Origin: Streptosporangiaceae bacterium
Lineage (GTDB): Bacteria; Actinomycetota; Actinomycetes; Streptosporangiales; Streptosporangiaceae
NCBI GenBank assembly: GCA_019245115.1
Contig: JAFARZ010000106.1
Span: 1 to 41,613, forward strand
Length of the DNA stretch: 41,613 nucleotides
Direction: 5' to 3'
Part shown: in pieces, positions 16,248 through 23,804 of the stretch
Position numbering within the stretch: position 1 is the stretch's first letter
How the letters are laid out: each line of letters starts with the position of its first letter
Position numbers and translations under genes: made by a program
The notes under the pieces: generated by a model
The model's input: the letters and a program-made list of their open reading frames with translations, nothing else
Told to the model about the DNA's origin: nothing
Databases searched by the model: none

Positions 16248-18767
16248 ATGCACCCTGAGCAGCCGCACGCCGCCACCGAAGTGGTCCGCGGGGTCGTCGC
16301 GCCTGATCTGGTGGTGCGGACACGACGCTCCGACCACAAGTTCCGCGAGGGCCGGGCTTACCGGATCGGACGGGACCCCGAGTCGGACATCGTGATGACC
16401 GACTCGCGTGTCTCGTGGAAGCACGGCGTGCTCCGCGTCGAGGGCGAAGGATGGGTGCTGGAGGACGCCGGCAGCACCAACGGGACATTCCTCGGTGCGC
16501 GCCGGGTCAACCGGATCGAAATCGGCGCCGACTGCGTGGTGCGCCTGGGTAATCCCGATGACGGCCCGATCCTTCGCTTCATGCCGCAGCTGGCCCCGCC
16601 GCTGCTCGGTCAGCGGGACCTCCGGCCCATGCCGCCCGCGGACGTGCTGGGCGATCTGGGGGTGATGCCGGATTCGGCGACGCCCGATACGACGGCTCCG
16701 CCGGACGCGCCCGCCGGGGCTCGGGATCGTGCCGCGGCTCGGGACCATGCCGCGGTGGAGGCCGTGCTGCCCAGCGTGGATCGCCGCCCGACGCAGCGGA
16801 TGCGCATTTCCGCCGAGGTCCTGCGCATCGGCCGGGCCTCGAGCAACGACCTGAGCCTGGCCGGCGACCCGGAGGCGTCCCGCCACCACGCGGAGCTGCG
16901 TAAGTCCTCCACCGGCAGCTACGAGATCGTCGATCTCGGCAGTCATAACGGGACTTTCGTCAACGGCGAACGGATCTCCCGCAAGGTGCTGACCGACCGT
17001 GATCTGGTCAGCATCGGCCGTTCGACGTTCCGGCTGGCCGGTGGCGAACTCCGCCAGTTCGTCGACGAAGGCGAGATCAGCTTCGCCGCGGATGACCTGG
17101 TGGTCAAGGTCTCCGGCGGGAAGATCCTGCTCAACCACGTGACGTTCCCCATACCGGAGAAGTGCCTGCTCGGCGTCATCGGCCCGAGCGGCGCGGGCAA
17201 GTCGACGCTGCTCGGTGCCCTGACCGGGATGCGGCCCGCGGACACCGGCACGGTGCTCTACGACAACCGTGACCTGTACCGCAACTACGCCGAGCTCCGC
17301 CATCGGATCGGCCTGGTCCCGCAGGAAAGCGTGCTGCACACCCAGCTCACCGCCAGGCGCGCCCTGCAGTACTCGGCCGAGCTCCGCTTCCCCGCCGACA
17401 GCCGCCGCCCCGAACGGGAGACCCGGGTCGATGAGGTGATGGGCGAGCTGGGCCTCACCAAGCACTCCAACACGCGGGCCGACCGGCTGTCCGGCGGCCA
17501 GCTCAAGCGGGTCAACGTGGCCCAGGAACTGCTGACCAAGCCGAGCCTGCTGTTTCTCGACGAGCCGACCTCCGGCCTGGACCCCGGGCTGGACAAGTCG
17601 GTCATGGAGCAGATGCGCGACCTGGCCCACGACGGCCGGACCGTCATCGTCGTCACGCACAGCGTGGCGAACCTGGACACCTGCGACCGGCTCCTGGTGC
17701 TGGTGCCCGGCGGCAAGATCGCCTTCTACGGCCCGCCCGCCGAAGGGCTGAAGTACTTCGGGCTGCCCGGCTGGGCCGAGGTCTTCCAGGCCTTTGAGCG
17801 CTATCCGGACCGCGACTGGGCCGCCGAGTACACCGCTTCGCCGGCGTATCAGCAGTACGTGGCCGGTCAACGCCCCAAGCCGGCGGCTCCGGCCAAGCGG
17901 GGTCCGGCGGAGCTCCCCGCGGCGCCGCCGCCGCAGCGGCGCGGCAGCCTCCGCCAGCTCAGCACGCTGACCAGGCGATACGTCCGGGTCATTTCCTCCG
18001 ATCGTGGCTACCTTGCCTTCGCCGCACTGATGCCGGTCATCCTCGGTGCGCTGATCCGGGTCTTCCCGTCGAAGGAGGGCCTGGCCGGCCTGCCGCACAC
18101 AAACGGTGCGGCCCAGGAGCTGCTGCTGATCCTGGCCGTCTGCGCCTGCCTGTCTGGCGCGGCGTTGTCGGTGCGGGAGCTGGTCAAGGAACGGACGATC
18201 TACGTCAGGGAACGGGCGGCCGGGTTGTCCTCTGGCGCCTACGTCTGCTCCAAGCTGCTGGTGCTTGGCGTGATGAGCATCATCCAGTCGGTGCTGCTGG
18301 TGACGCTCGGTCTGGCCGGACGGAAGATGCCGGCCCAGGGCGCGTTCATCAAGGGTGCGCCCTTGCTGGAGCTCCTGATCGGCATCACCGTCCTCGCGCT
18401 TGCCTCGATGTGCCTGGGACTGCTGGTCTCCGCCCTGGTCGGCTCGTCGGAAAAGGCGATGCAGTTCCTCGTGCTGCTCACCATGCTCCAGGTCATCTTG
18501 TCCGGCGGCGCGCTGTCGCTGACCGGGATGGCGGGCTTGTCGCAGTTCTCCTGGATAGCGCCGGCCCGCTGGGGCTTCGGCGCCGTGGCGGCCACGGTGA
18601 ACCTCAACGTGATCTCGCCGGCCGCGGCGGGCAGCACCGACCCGCTGTGGGTGCAGTCGTCGTCCAACTGGCTGCGCGACATCGGCATAGCGGCCGGCCT
18701 GGCGGTGTTCTTCGCCCTGTTCGCCTGGCTCCGCATGCGCCGCCTAGGCCCCGGAAGAAGAAGATAA
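16248..18767 (+). CDS. FHA-FHA-ABC exporter (ABCG-like fusion)
   Basis: An 839-aa fusion. I start at ATG 16248, where the family sequence begins; an in-frame ATG at 16110 lies at the divergent gene start. Order: FHA domain 1 (about 20-95; RIGRDPESDIV, SWKHG, STNGTFL), an acidic/proline linker, FHA domain 2 (about 175-250; RIGRASSND, SRHHAEL, SHNGTFVNG), an ABC ATPase (about 270-500; Walker A GPSGAGKST 312-320, signature LSGGQ 414-418, Walker B LLFLDEPT), then an ABC-2/ABCG-type membrane domain of about six helices (590-835). FHA domains bind phosphothreonine, so transport is probably gated by Ser/Thr kinases such as PknB-type enzymes. The substrate is unknown; mycobacterial relatives act at the envelope. 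Its 3' end overlaps the phosphatase gene by 164 bases. Confidence 0.93.
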   Translation: MHPEQPHAATEVVRGVVAPDLVVRTRRSDHKFREGRAYRIGRDPESDIVMTDSRVSWKHGVLRVEGEGWVLEDAGSTNGTFLGARRVNRIEIGADCVVRLGNPDDGPILRFMPQLAPPLLGQRDLRPMPPADVLGDLGVMPDSATPDTTAPPDAPAGARDRAAARDHAAVEAVLPSVDRRPTQRMRISAEVLRIGRASSNDLSLAGDPEASRHHAELRKSSTGSYEIVDLGSHNGTFVNGERISRKVLTDRDLVSIGRSTFRLAGGELRQFVDEGEISFAADDLVVKVSGGKILLNHVTFPIPEKCLLGVIGPSGAGKSTLLGALTGMRPADTGTVLYDNRDLYRNYAELRHRIGLVPQESVLHTQLTARRALQYSAELRFPADSRRPERETRVDEVMGELGLTKHSNTRADRLSGGQLKRVNVAQELLTKPSLLFLDEPTSGLDPGLDKSVMEQMRDLAHDGRTVIVVTHSVANLDTCDRLLVLVPGGKIAFYGPPAEGLKYFGLPGWAEVFQAFERYPDRDWAAEYTASPAYQQYVAGQRPKPAAPAKRGPAELPAAPPPQRRGSLRQLSTLTRRYVRVISSDRGYLAFAALMPVILGALIRVFPSKEGLAGLPHTNGAAQELLLILAVCACLSGAALSVRELVKERTIYVRERAAGLSSGAYVCSKLLVLGVMSIIQSVLLVTLGLAGRKMPAQGAFIKGAPLLELLIGITVLALASMCLGLLVSALVGSSEKAMQFLVLLTMLQVILSGGALSLTGMAGLSQFSWIAPARWGFGAVAATVNLNVISPAAAGSTDPLWVQSSSNWLRDIGIAAGLAVFFALFAWLRMRRLGPGRRR

Positions 18768-19632
18768 TTCCGGGTAAAACAGCCGGGTCCTGGCGGATCA
18801 GGTCGCCTAGCATGGCGTGGCGCAGTTCATTTAGCGCCGATTTGCCTACCTGGAGGCCGTGGGTCACGAAGGCGCTGAACGAGCCGTACCGTCGCTCCGC
18901 CTCTTCGAAGGCCGCGGCGAGATAGGTCGGGCTCTGCTCCATGATCGGCCGCAGCAGGTCGGGGTCCCGGACAATGCCGGTCTTCACCAGGTCATAACGA
19001 AGTTTCTGATATCCCGTCCGGTGAAAGTCATTGGACAGCAGGTAGTCATTCAGCACGAACTCACGCGGCACCCCGAGGATGGTCAGGATCACGGCGGTCA
19101 TCCAGCCGACCCGGTCCTTCCCGCTGGAGCAGTGATACAGCGCGGGGAGGCTGCCCGGCATGCACAGCATCCGCAGCGCGGCGCCGAAGGCTTCCCGCTG
19201 CCTCGGGTCGGCGACGAAGCCCCGGTTCATCTCCACCATCAGCGCGGCGGCGCGGCCCTCACCGAGTTCCAGCCGCTGGTGCTCATGATCGCCGCTGGCG
19301 ATGATCTCGTATAGCGCGCCGAGGTCGCCGCCGCCCACCGGCATGCTCACCGGCGCGAGCCCGTGCGGCAGCCGGTCAGTGCCGCTGACCAGGATCTCGC
19401 CGGGAGTACGGAAGTCGATGACGGTGTGCAGTCCGAGCGAGCCGAGCACCGACACGTCGTCGACGGTAAGCTGGCTCAGCGCGTCGCCACGGAATATCCG
19501 CCCGCGGCTGAGTTCCGGCCCGTAGATACTGCGGTATCCGCCGATGTCTCGCAGGTTGACGGCACCGTCCAGCCTGACGTGGCGGGACGGCGCGAAATAT
19601 CCGGTCAAGGCGCGAGGCCCATCGTGCACCAC
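18604..19632 (-). CDS. Tyrosine-protein phosphatase family protein with an extended tail
   Basis: Protein of 342 aa. The dual-specificity/tyrosine phosphatase P-loop HCSSGKDRVG (Cys168, Arg174) is intact. The DGAVNLRDIGGY N-terminal region and TVIDFRTPGE strand are typical of the Y_phosphatase2/lipid phosphatase group related to mycobacterial PtpB. Start GTG 19632 (or GTG 19629). The recognisable fold ends around residue 280 (ALNELRHAML); the remaining roughly 55 residues, rich in Arg, Gly and Thr, are read antisense through the 3' end of the ABC exporter gene. The tail therefore looks like read-through after loss of an original stop. It is divergent from the dipeptidase gene, 60 bases apart. 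Confidence 0.85.
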   Translation of the reverse strand: MVHDGPRALTGYFAPSRHVRLDGAVNLRDIGGYRSIYGPELSRGRIFRGDALSQLTVDDVSVLGSLGLHTVIDFRTPGEILVSGTDRLPHGLAPVSMPVGGGDLGALYEIIASGDHEHQRLELGEGRAAALMVEMNRGFVADPRQREAFGAALRMLCMPGSLPALYHCSSGKDRVGWMTAVILTILGVPREFVLNDYLLSNDFHRTGYQKLRYDLVKTGIVRDPDLLRPIMEQSPTYLAAAFEEAERRYGSFSAFVTHGLQVGKSALNELRHAMLGDLIRQDPAVLPGIIFFFRGLGGACGARRTGRRTPPGRPLCRCRAASWTTTAPTAGRCCPPRPARSR

Positions 19633-19669
19633 CCATCGCCCCCGTTGGCCCTAGCGTACGTGAATCCTG

Positions 19670-19679
19670 TGCACGTGCA
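19670..19679. promoter_or_regulatory. TGCACGTGCA palindrome between divergent genes
   Basis: Perfect 10-base palindrome 14 bases before the dipeptidase start and 38 bases from the phosphatase start. A GTGCAC half-site recurs at 19624-19629. A possible operator shared by both genes, supported only by position and symmetry. Confidence 0.3.
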
Positions 19680-19692
19680 ATAGCCTGCGAGG

Positions 19693-20841
19693 GTGACAAG
19701 TACAGTAACCTCGGCCAGCGCCGAGGCGCGTGACCTGCTACGACGGTTCCCGCTGATCGACGGGCACAACGATCTGCCGTGGGCGCTGCGTCTGTCGGCC
19801 AACGGTGACACCGGCAAGGTGGATTTCTCGGGGCCGGTCTCGGCCAGGCACACCGATCTGGCCCGCCTGTCGGCCGGCGGCCTGGGCGCCCAGTTCTGGT
19901 CGGTGTTCGTACCGAGCAATTTCGAGGGCGAGGCCGCGGTCGCCACCGTGCTCGAGCAGATCGACCTGACCCGGCGGATGATCGCCGCGTACCCGGCTCA
20001 GCTCGAGCTCGCGCTGACCGCGGCCGACATCGAGCGGATCTTCGCGTCCGGCAAGCTGGCTTCGCTGCTGGGCGCCGAAGGCGGCCACGTGATCGTCGGC
20101 TCTCTGGCTGTCCTGCGGATGCTGTACGAGCTGGGTGTCAGGTATATGACGCTGACCCACAACAACAACGTGCCATGGGCCGATTCGGCGACGGACACCC
20201 CGGTGGCCGGAGGGCTGACCGACTTCGGTTTCGAGGTCGTGGGCGAGATGCAGCGAATCGGCATGCTGGTCGACCTGGCCCACGTGTCGGCGGATACGAT
20301 GCGCGACGCGCTGGACGTGGCTGCCGCTCCGGTTATCTTCTCGCACTCGTCCGCCCGGGCGGTTTGCGACTACCCGCGCAACGTGCCCGACGACGTGCTG
20401 TCCCGGCTCGCGGCCAATGGCGGCGTTTGCATGGTGACGTTCGTGCCCGCGTTCGTGTCCCAGGAGTGTGCCGACTGGATCGTGGGCCTGAAGGAAGAGG
20501 TGGCGCGGCGCGGGCTGGACCCGCGGGACGTGGTCGACATGCACAGCGTGGAGCCGGACTGGATGGAGACCCACCCCCGCCCGGTGGCCACCGTGGCGCA
20601 GGTGGCCGACCACGTCGAGCACGTCCGCGAGGTCGCGGGCATCGAGCACGTGGGAATCGGCGGCGACTACGACGGGACGACCGACACTCCGGTCGGCCTG
20701 GAGGACGTCTCCGCCTACCCGAACCTGTTCGGCGAACTGCTCAACCGCGGCTGGTCCGAGGCGGACTGCGCCGCGCTGGCCGGCGGCAACCTGATCCGGG
20801 CCTTCCGCGACGCCGAAACCCACGCCGCCCGCGTCCACTAA
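19693..20841 (+). CDS. Membrane dipeptidase (peptidase M19)
   Basis: Zinc dipeptidase of the renal-dipeptidase family, 382 aa from GTG 19693. Metal and catalytic motifs are all visible: DGHNDLPW (His25, Asp27), the bridging Glu in [46 protein letters not shown] and GGDYDGT near the C terminus. M19 enzymes cleave dipeptides and tolerate a D-residue at the C-terminal side. The gene is only 11 bases upstream of pgeF, so it heads the pgeF-murL-murD2 operon. A role in recycling or clearing D-amino-acid dipeptides from cell-wall turnover is a reasonable inference. Confidence 0.93.
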   Translation: MTSTVTSASAEARDLLRRFPLIDGHNDLPWALRLSANGDTGKVDFSGPVSARHTDLARLSAGGLGAQFWSVFVPSNFEGEAAVATVLEQIDLTRRMIAAYPAQLELALTAADIERIFASGKLASLLGAEGGHVIVGSLAVLRMLYELGVRYMTLTHNNNVPWADSATDTPVAGGLTDFGFEVVGEMQRIGMLVDLAHVSADTMRDALDVAAAPVIFSHSSARAVCDYPRNVPDDVLSRLAANGGVCMVTFVPAFVSQECADWIVGLKEEVARRGLDPRDVVDMHSVEPDWMETHPRPVATVAQVADHVEHVREVAGIEHVGIGGDYDGTTDTPVGLEDVSAYPNLFGELLNRGWSEADCAALAGGNLIRAFRDAETHAARVH

Positions 20842-20852
20842 GCTCGCTTCCG

Positions 20853-21701
20853 ATGATCGCTATTGCTCAATCTTCGAGCGGGGGGAACCGTCCCCCCGCA
20901 CCCCCCGGCGAATTCGTGACGTGGCCGGCGCTGGACGGTGTCGACGCCGTGGTTACGGCACGGTCCGGTGGCGTGTCGGCCGGGCCTTACGAGTCGCTGA
21001 ACCTGAGCCTGGCCGTGGGCGACGACCCGGCCAGCGTGATCGAGAACCGGCGGCGGCTGGCGGCGGCTTTCGGCGCCGAGCTGACGGACTTCGTTTTCGC
21101 CCGCCAGGTGCACGGCGCGTCTGTCCGCGTGGTCGGCGACGCCGACCGGGGGAGCGGCGCGTTCACCCAGGACGACGCGATCCCGGACACCGACGCCCTG
21201 GTCACTGTGACTTCCGGAGTGGTGCTCGCCATCCTGACCGCCGATTGCGTGCCGATCGTCCTGCACGACCCGCAAGCCGGCGTGCTGGCCTGCGTCCACT
21301 CGGGCTGGCGCGGCACGGTCGCCCGGATATCAGCCGCGACCGTCGACGAGATGATCAAGCTCGGCGCGCGCCCGGCCCGGATCGTGGCCGGTGTCGGCCC
21401 CGCCATCGATCCGGCCAGGTATCAGGTGGGCGCCGATGTGCACGAGGCCGTGACGCGGGCCTTCGGCTCAGCGGCCAGGGAGTTCCTCCGCCCTGACCCG
21501 GCGTCTGCCGGCGACCGGTGGCTGCTCGACCTGTGGGCCGCGAACCGCCGCGTTCTCTGCGACGCCGGCCTGCGCGAGCAGAATATCCACGTGACCGGTA
21601 TCCCCACCGGCGGCGATTATTTCAGCGATCGCGCCCAGCGCCCGTGCGGACGCCTGGCCCTGGCCGCGCGGCTGCGCCCGGCTGGGAGGCCGACCCAATG
21701 A
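20853..21701 (+). CDS. pgeF: Peptidoglycan editing factor PgeF (YfiH/laccase-domain family)
   Basis: Protein of 282 aa of the multicopper-oxidase-like YfiH family, formerly called polyphenol oxidase. The conserved Zn/active-site residues are visible: RQVHGA (His87), TADCVPI (Cys132) and CVHSGWRGT (His149), plus GPAI and the GGDYFSDR-type end. In E. coli, PgeF is required to avoid incorporation of L-Ser in place of L-Ala in the stem peptide; other members act on purine nucleosides. The start ATG 20853 is followed by a short insert (SSSGGNRPPAPPGEF) encoded by the GC-rich hairpin repeat shared with soxR. The stop overlaps the murL start as ATGA. The direct link to murL and murD2 supports the editing role. 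Confidence 0.88.
   Translation: MIAIAQSSSGGNRPPAPPGEFVTWPALDGVDAVVTARSGGVSAGPYESLNLSLAVGDDPASVIENRRRLAAAFGAELTDFVFARQVHGASVRVVGDADRGSGAFTQDDAIPDTDALVTVTSGVVLAILTADCVPIVLHDPQAGVLACVHSGWRGTVARISAATVDEMIKLGARPARIVAGVGPAIDPARYQVGADVHEAVTRAFGSAAREFLRPDPASAGDRWLLDLWAANRRVLCDAGLREQNIHVTGIPTGGDYFSDRAQRPCGRLALAARLRPAGRPTQ
20876..20907. repeat. GC-rich hairpin repeat, copy 2 (inverted, pgeF 5' end)
   Basis: GCGGGGGGA-ACCG-TCCCCCCGC plus flanks. As reverse complement it matches 12781-12812 at 29 of 32 positions, with the arms fully conserved and the loop changed. It lies within the first 20 codons of pgeF and could lower initiation by folding the mRNA. Confidence 0.85.
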
Positions 21702-23794
21702 GCGGCACTGTGAGCAGCCGGGTGTTCCGGTACGAGTCCTTCGCCATCGACGCCGAAAACGGTCGGCTCACCTGCACGTACTCGCTGGACGGCCGGGAAT
21801 TCACCGAACGCGTGACGCTGCCGCCCGGCCCGGGATGGAACACCCCGGCGGCCCGGGCGGCGGCCCGGCTGGTGTTCCTGCTAGCCGGCGTGTCGTACTA
21901 CAAGACCGCCGCGCCGCCCGTCATCGACCTCGGCAGCACCCCGCTCACCGAGCGGGAACGTGACTTCCTCCGCGACTTCTACGTCAACGGCCTGGCCGAG
22001 TTCGCCTACCGCAACGCCCTCGACCTCACCAACCTCCAGCTCTCCGCCCCCCCGCCCCTCTACGGCCCCCAAGCCTCCCCAGCCCCGCAAGCTCCCCCAG
22101 CCCCGCAAGCCTCCCCAGCCCCCCAAGCCTCCCCAGTCCCGCAAGCTTCCCCAGTCCGGCAAGCCTCCCAAGCCCCGCACGCCTCCCCAGCCTCCCAAGC
22201 CTCCCAAGCCCCGCAAACCTCCCAAGCCTCCCCAGTCCCGCAAGCTTCCCCAGCCGCTTCGCCCGCCCCCCAATCTCTCCCAAATCCCGAAATGTCGGAC
22301 ATCATCTTTGCGGTTGATCCGGGCCTTGCGGTTATTTCGGGGGACCATAGTACCCAAAAGTCACCACGAAGCCAAAACTCACCGCGGAATCTGCGGGACC
22401 CCGACCTGGCAAACGCACCAAATCCTGAAATGTCCGAACCGGAGGACGCTCTAGCGGGTTCGGGGGACCTTGAGCTTGCGGAAGTTTGGAGCTCTCCGGA
22501 AGAAAGGGCGCCGGTTTCCGGCTCCTTTTCTTCCACGAGGCCCTTTTCTTCCGCCGCAACGCCCCCCGAACCCGCGGCAAATACTGAAATGTCGGATATG
22601 TGCAGCGGGAGCGGGACCGACCTGGTCGGCCAGCGGACCACCGCAATGTCGGATATGCGCAGCGGGAGCGGGACCGACGCGGTCGGCCAGCGGACCACCG
22701 CAACGCCCTCAGCCGCCCGAACAAATCCTGAAATGTCGGGTATGCCCCGCGAGCCCAGCTCGGTCGATGAGACCGGCACGGCCGGCCGGGTTGGCGAAGG
22801 CGAGCGACCCAGACTCCGGGCGCTGGTGCCGTTTGGCGGGGGGATCGACTCTATTGTGACCGTGGAGCATGTACGGGCTCGCGCGGACGTGAAGCTGTTC
22901 GTGGTGAGCCGGCCGGGCGACACGTACGACGCGATCGAGCAGCCCGCGGCGGTCACGAACCTCCCCATCATCCGCGCGGAGCGCGAGATCGACCCGCAAC
23001 TGCTCCGCTCGGCCGAGTATGGCTTCCTCAACGGGCATGTCCCGGTCACCGGCATCATCTCCGCGATCGCGATACTCGCGGCCGTGCTCGAAGGCAGTGA
23101 TGCCGTGGTCATGTCCAATGAGTGGTCGGCGTCGATTCCGACGCTGGAGTTCAACGGCACGAAAGTCAATCACCAGTATTCCAAGAGCGAAGAGTTCGAA
23201 CGAGCCTTCAGGAACGTGCTGGCCCAGACCACCGAGGCCATGCCCGAGTATTTCTCCTGGCTGCGGGACCGGACGGAGCTCTGGGTAGGGCGCGAGTTCG
23301 CGAACCTGGAGAAATACCACAGTACGTTCCGTAGTTGTAATAAAGCCTTTTACAGTGACAAGAACCGCAGGCTCGACCATTGGTGCGGCCAGTGCGATAA
23401 ATGCTGCTTTATCGATCTCATCCTCGCGCCGTTCCTGCCGGCCGAGGCTTTGGGCAAGATCTTCGCCGTGACCGGTGAGCCGCTCCGGCAACCGGAACTC
23501 CAGGCGAAGTTCCGCGCGCTGGTCGGCGCGGGCGCCAAGCCGTTCGAGTGCGTCGGCGAGGTCACCGAGTGCCGCGCCGCCGCCCTGCTCGCAGCCGACC
23601 GAACCGACCGCACCGACCGAACCGACCGCACCGACCCAACCGACCGCACCGACCCAACCGACCGATCCGGCAACGAATTGCTCCACAACCTCGCGGCCGA
23701 CATCAGGACCTGGCCCGACGCCCCGACCGCGACCGAAGCCGAGCGGATGCTCCGCCCCGTTGGCAAGACCTTCGTCCCGGCCCGATATCAGTGA
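21698..23794 (+). CDS. murL: UDP-N-acetyl-alpha-D-muramoyl-L-alanyl-L-glutamate epimerase MurL, with large insertion
   Basis: Converts the terminal L-Glu of UDP-MurNAc-L-Ala-L-Glu to D-Glu in an ATP-dependent reaction, completing the MurD2/MurL route. Start ATG 21698 overlaps the pgeF stop and follows GGGAGG. It is 698 aa, about 250 longer than I expect for the family. Residues 1-117 form the N-terminal domain (FTERVTLPPG, RAAARLVFLLAGVSYYK). Residues 118-370 are low complexity: PQASPA-type hexapeptide repeats, several NPEMSD motifs and a 19-residue tandem duplication. Then the PP-loop-like core resumes with PFGGGIDS (378-385), NEWSAS, YSKSEEFE, and the cysteine cluster WCGQCDKCC (562-570). 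A DRT/DPT repeat lies near the C terminus (about 633-657). The core motifs look intact, so the enzyme is probably active. It is followed ten bases later by murD2. Confidence 0.92.
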   Translation: MSGTVSSRVFRYESFAIDAENGRLTCTYSLDGREFTERVTLPPGPGWNTPAARAAARLVFLLAGVSYYKTAAPPVIDLGSTPLTERERDFLRDFYVNGLAEFAYRNALDLTNLQLSAPPPLYGPQASPAPQAPPAPQASPAPQASPVPQASPVRQASQAPHASPASQASQAPQTSQASPVPQASPAASPAPQSLPNPEMSDIIFAVDPGLAVISGDHSTQKSPRSQNSPRNLRDPDLANAPNPEMSEPEDALAGSGDLELAEVWSSPEERAPVSGSFSSTRPFSSAATPPEPAANTEMSDMCSGSGTDLVGQRTTAMSDMRSGSGTDAVGQRTTATPSAARTNPEMSGMPREPSSVDETGTAGRVGEGERPRLRALVPFGGGIDSIVTVEHVRARADVKLFVVSRPGDTYDAIEQPAAVTNLPIIRAEREIDPQLLRSAEYGFLNGHVPVTGIISAIAILAAVLEGSDAVVMSNEWSASIPTLEFNGTKVNHQYSKSEEFERAFRNVLAQTTEAMPEYFSWLRDRTELWVGREFANLEKYHSTFRSCNKAFYSDKNRRLDHWCGQCDKCCFIDLILAPFLPAEALGKIFAVTGEPLRQPELQAKFRALVGAGAKPFECVGEVTECRAAALLAADRTDRTDRTDRTDPTDRTDPTDRSGNELLHNLAADIRTWPDAPTATEAERMLRPVGKTFVPARYQ
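22060..22290. repeat. PQASPA-coding tandem repeat in murL
   Basis: About 14 degenerate copies of an 18-base unit (CAAGCCTCCCCAGCCCCG-like). The minus strand is a long series of G-runs (GGGG separated by short spacers), so G-quadruplex formation is possible. All length changes are in frame. Confidence 0.9.
22588..22701. repeat. 57-bp in-frame tandem duplication in murL
   Basis: Copies 22588-22644 and 22645-22701 encode MSDMxSGSGTDxVGQRTTA twice, differing at two residues. The start of each unit (AATGTCGGATATG) is also part of the wider NPEMSD motif family in this insertion (around 22290, 22430, 22585 and 22732). Confidence 0.92.
23595..23668. repeat. ACCGACC-type tandem repeat near the murL 3' end
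   Basis: Repeated CGAACCGACCGCACCGAC units (9/18-base periodicity) encoding (R/P)TD triplets, just before the conserved C-terminal helix GNELLHNLAADI. Confidence 0.9.
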
Positions 23795-23804
23795 GCAGGA
23801 ATCG

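Noticed and set aside
16233..18098. Long minus-strand open frame opposite the FHA-ABC exporter
   Set aside because: GC-rich antisense artefact; the plus strand encodes clear FHA and ABC motifs throughout.
20175..20852. Long plus-strand frame upstream of pgeF, in the same frame
   Set aside because: It is the +1 shadow of the dipeptidase gene; composition is Arg/Gly-rich and the real pgeF homology begins at ATG 20853.
20853..21701. Calling pgeF a true laccase (multicopper oxidase)
   Set aside because: The YfiH family has a single Cys/His metal site (His87, Cys132, His149) and lacks the multicopper blue-oxidase motifs; the murL/murD2 context supports the editing-factor assignment.
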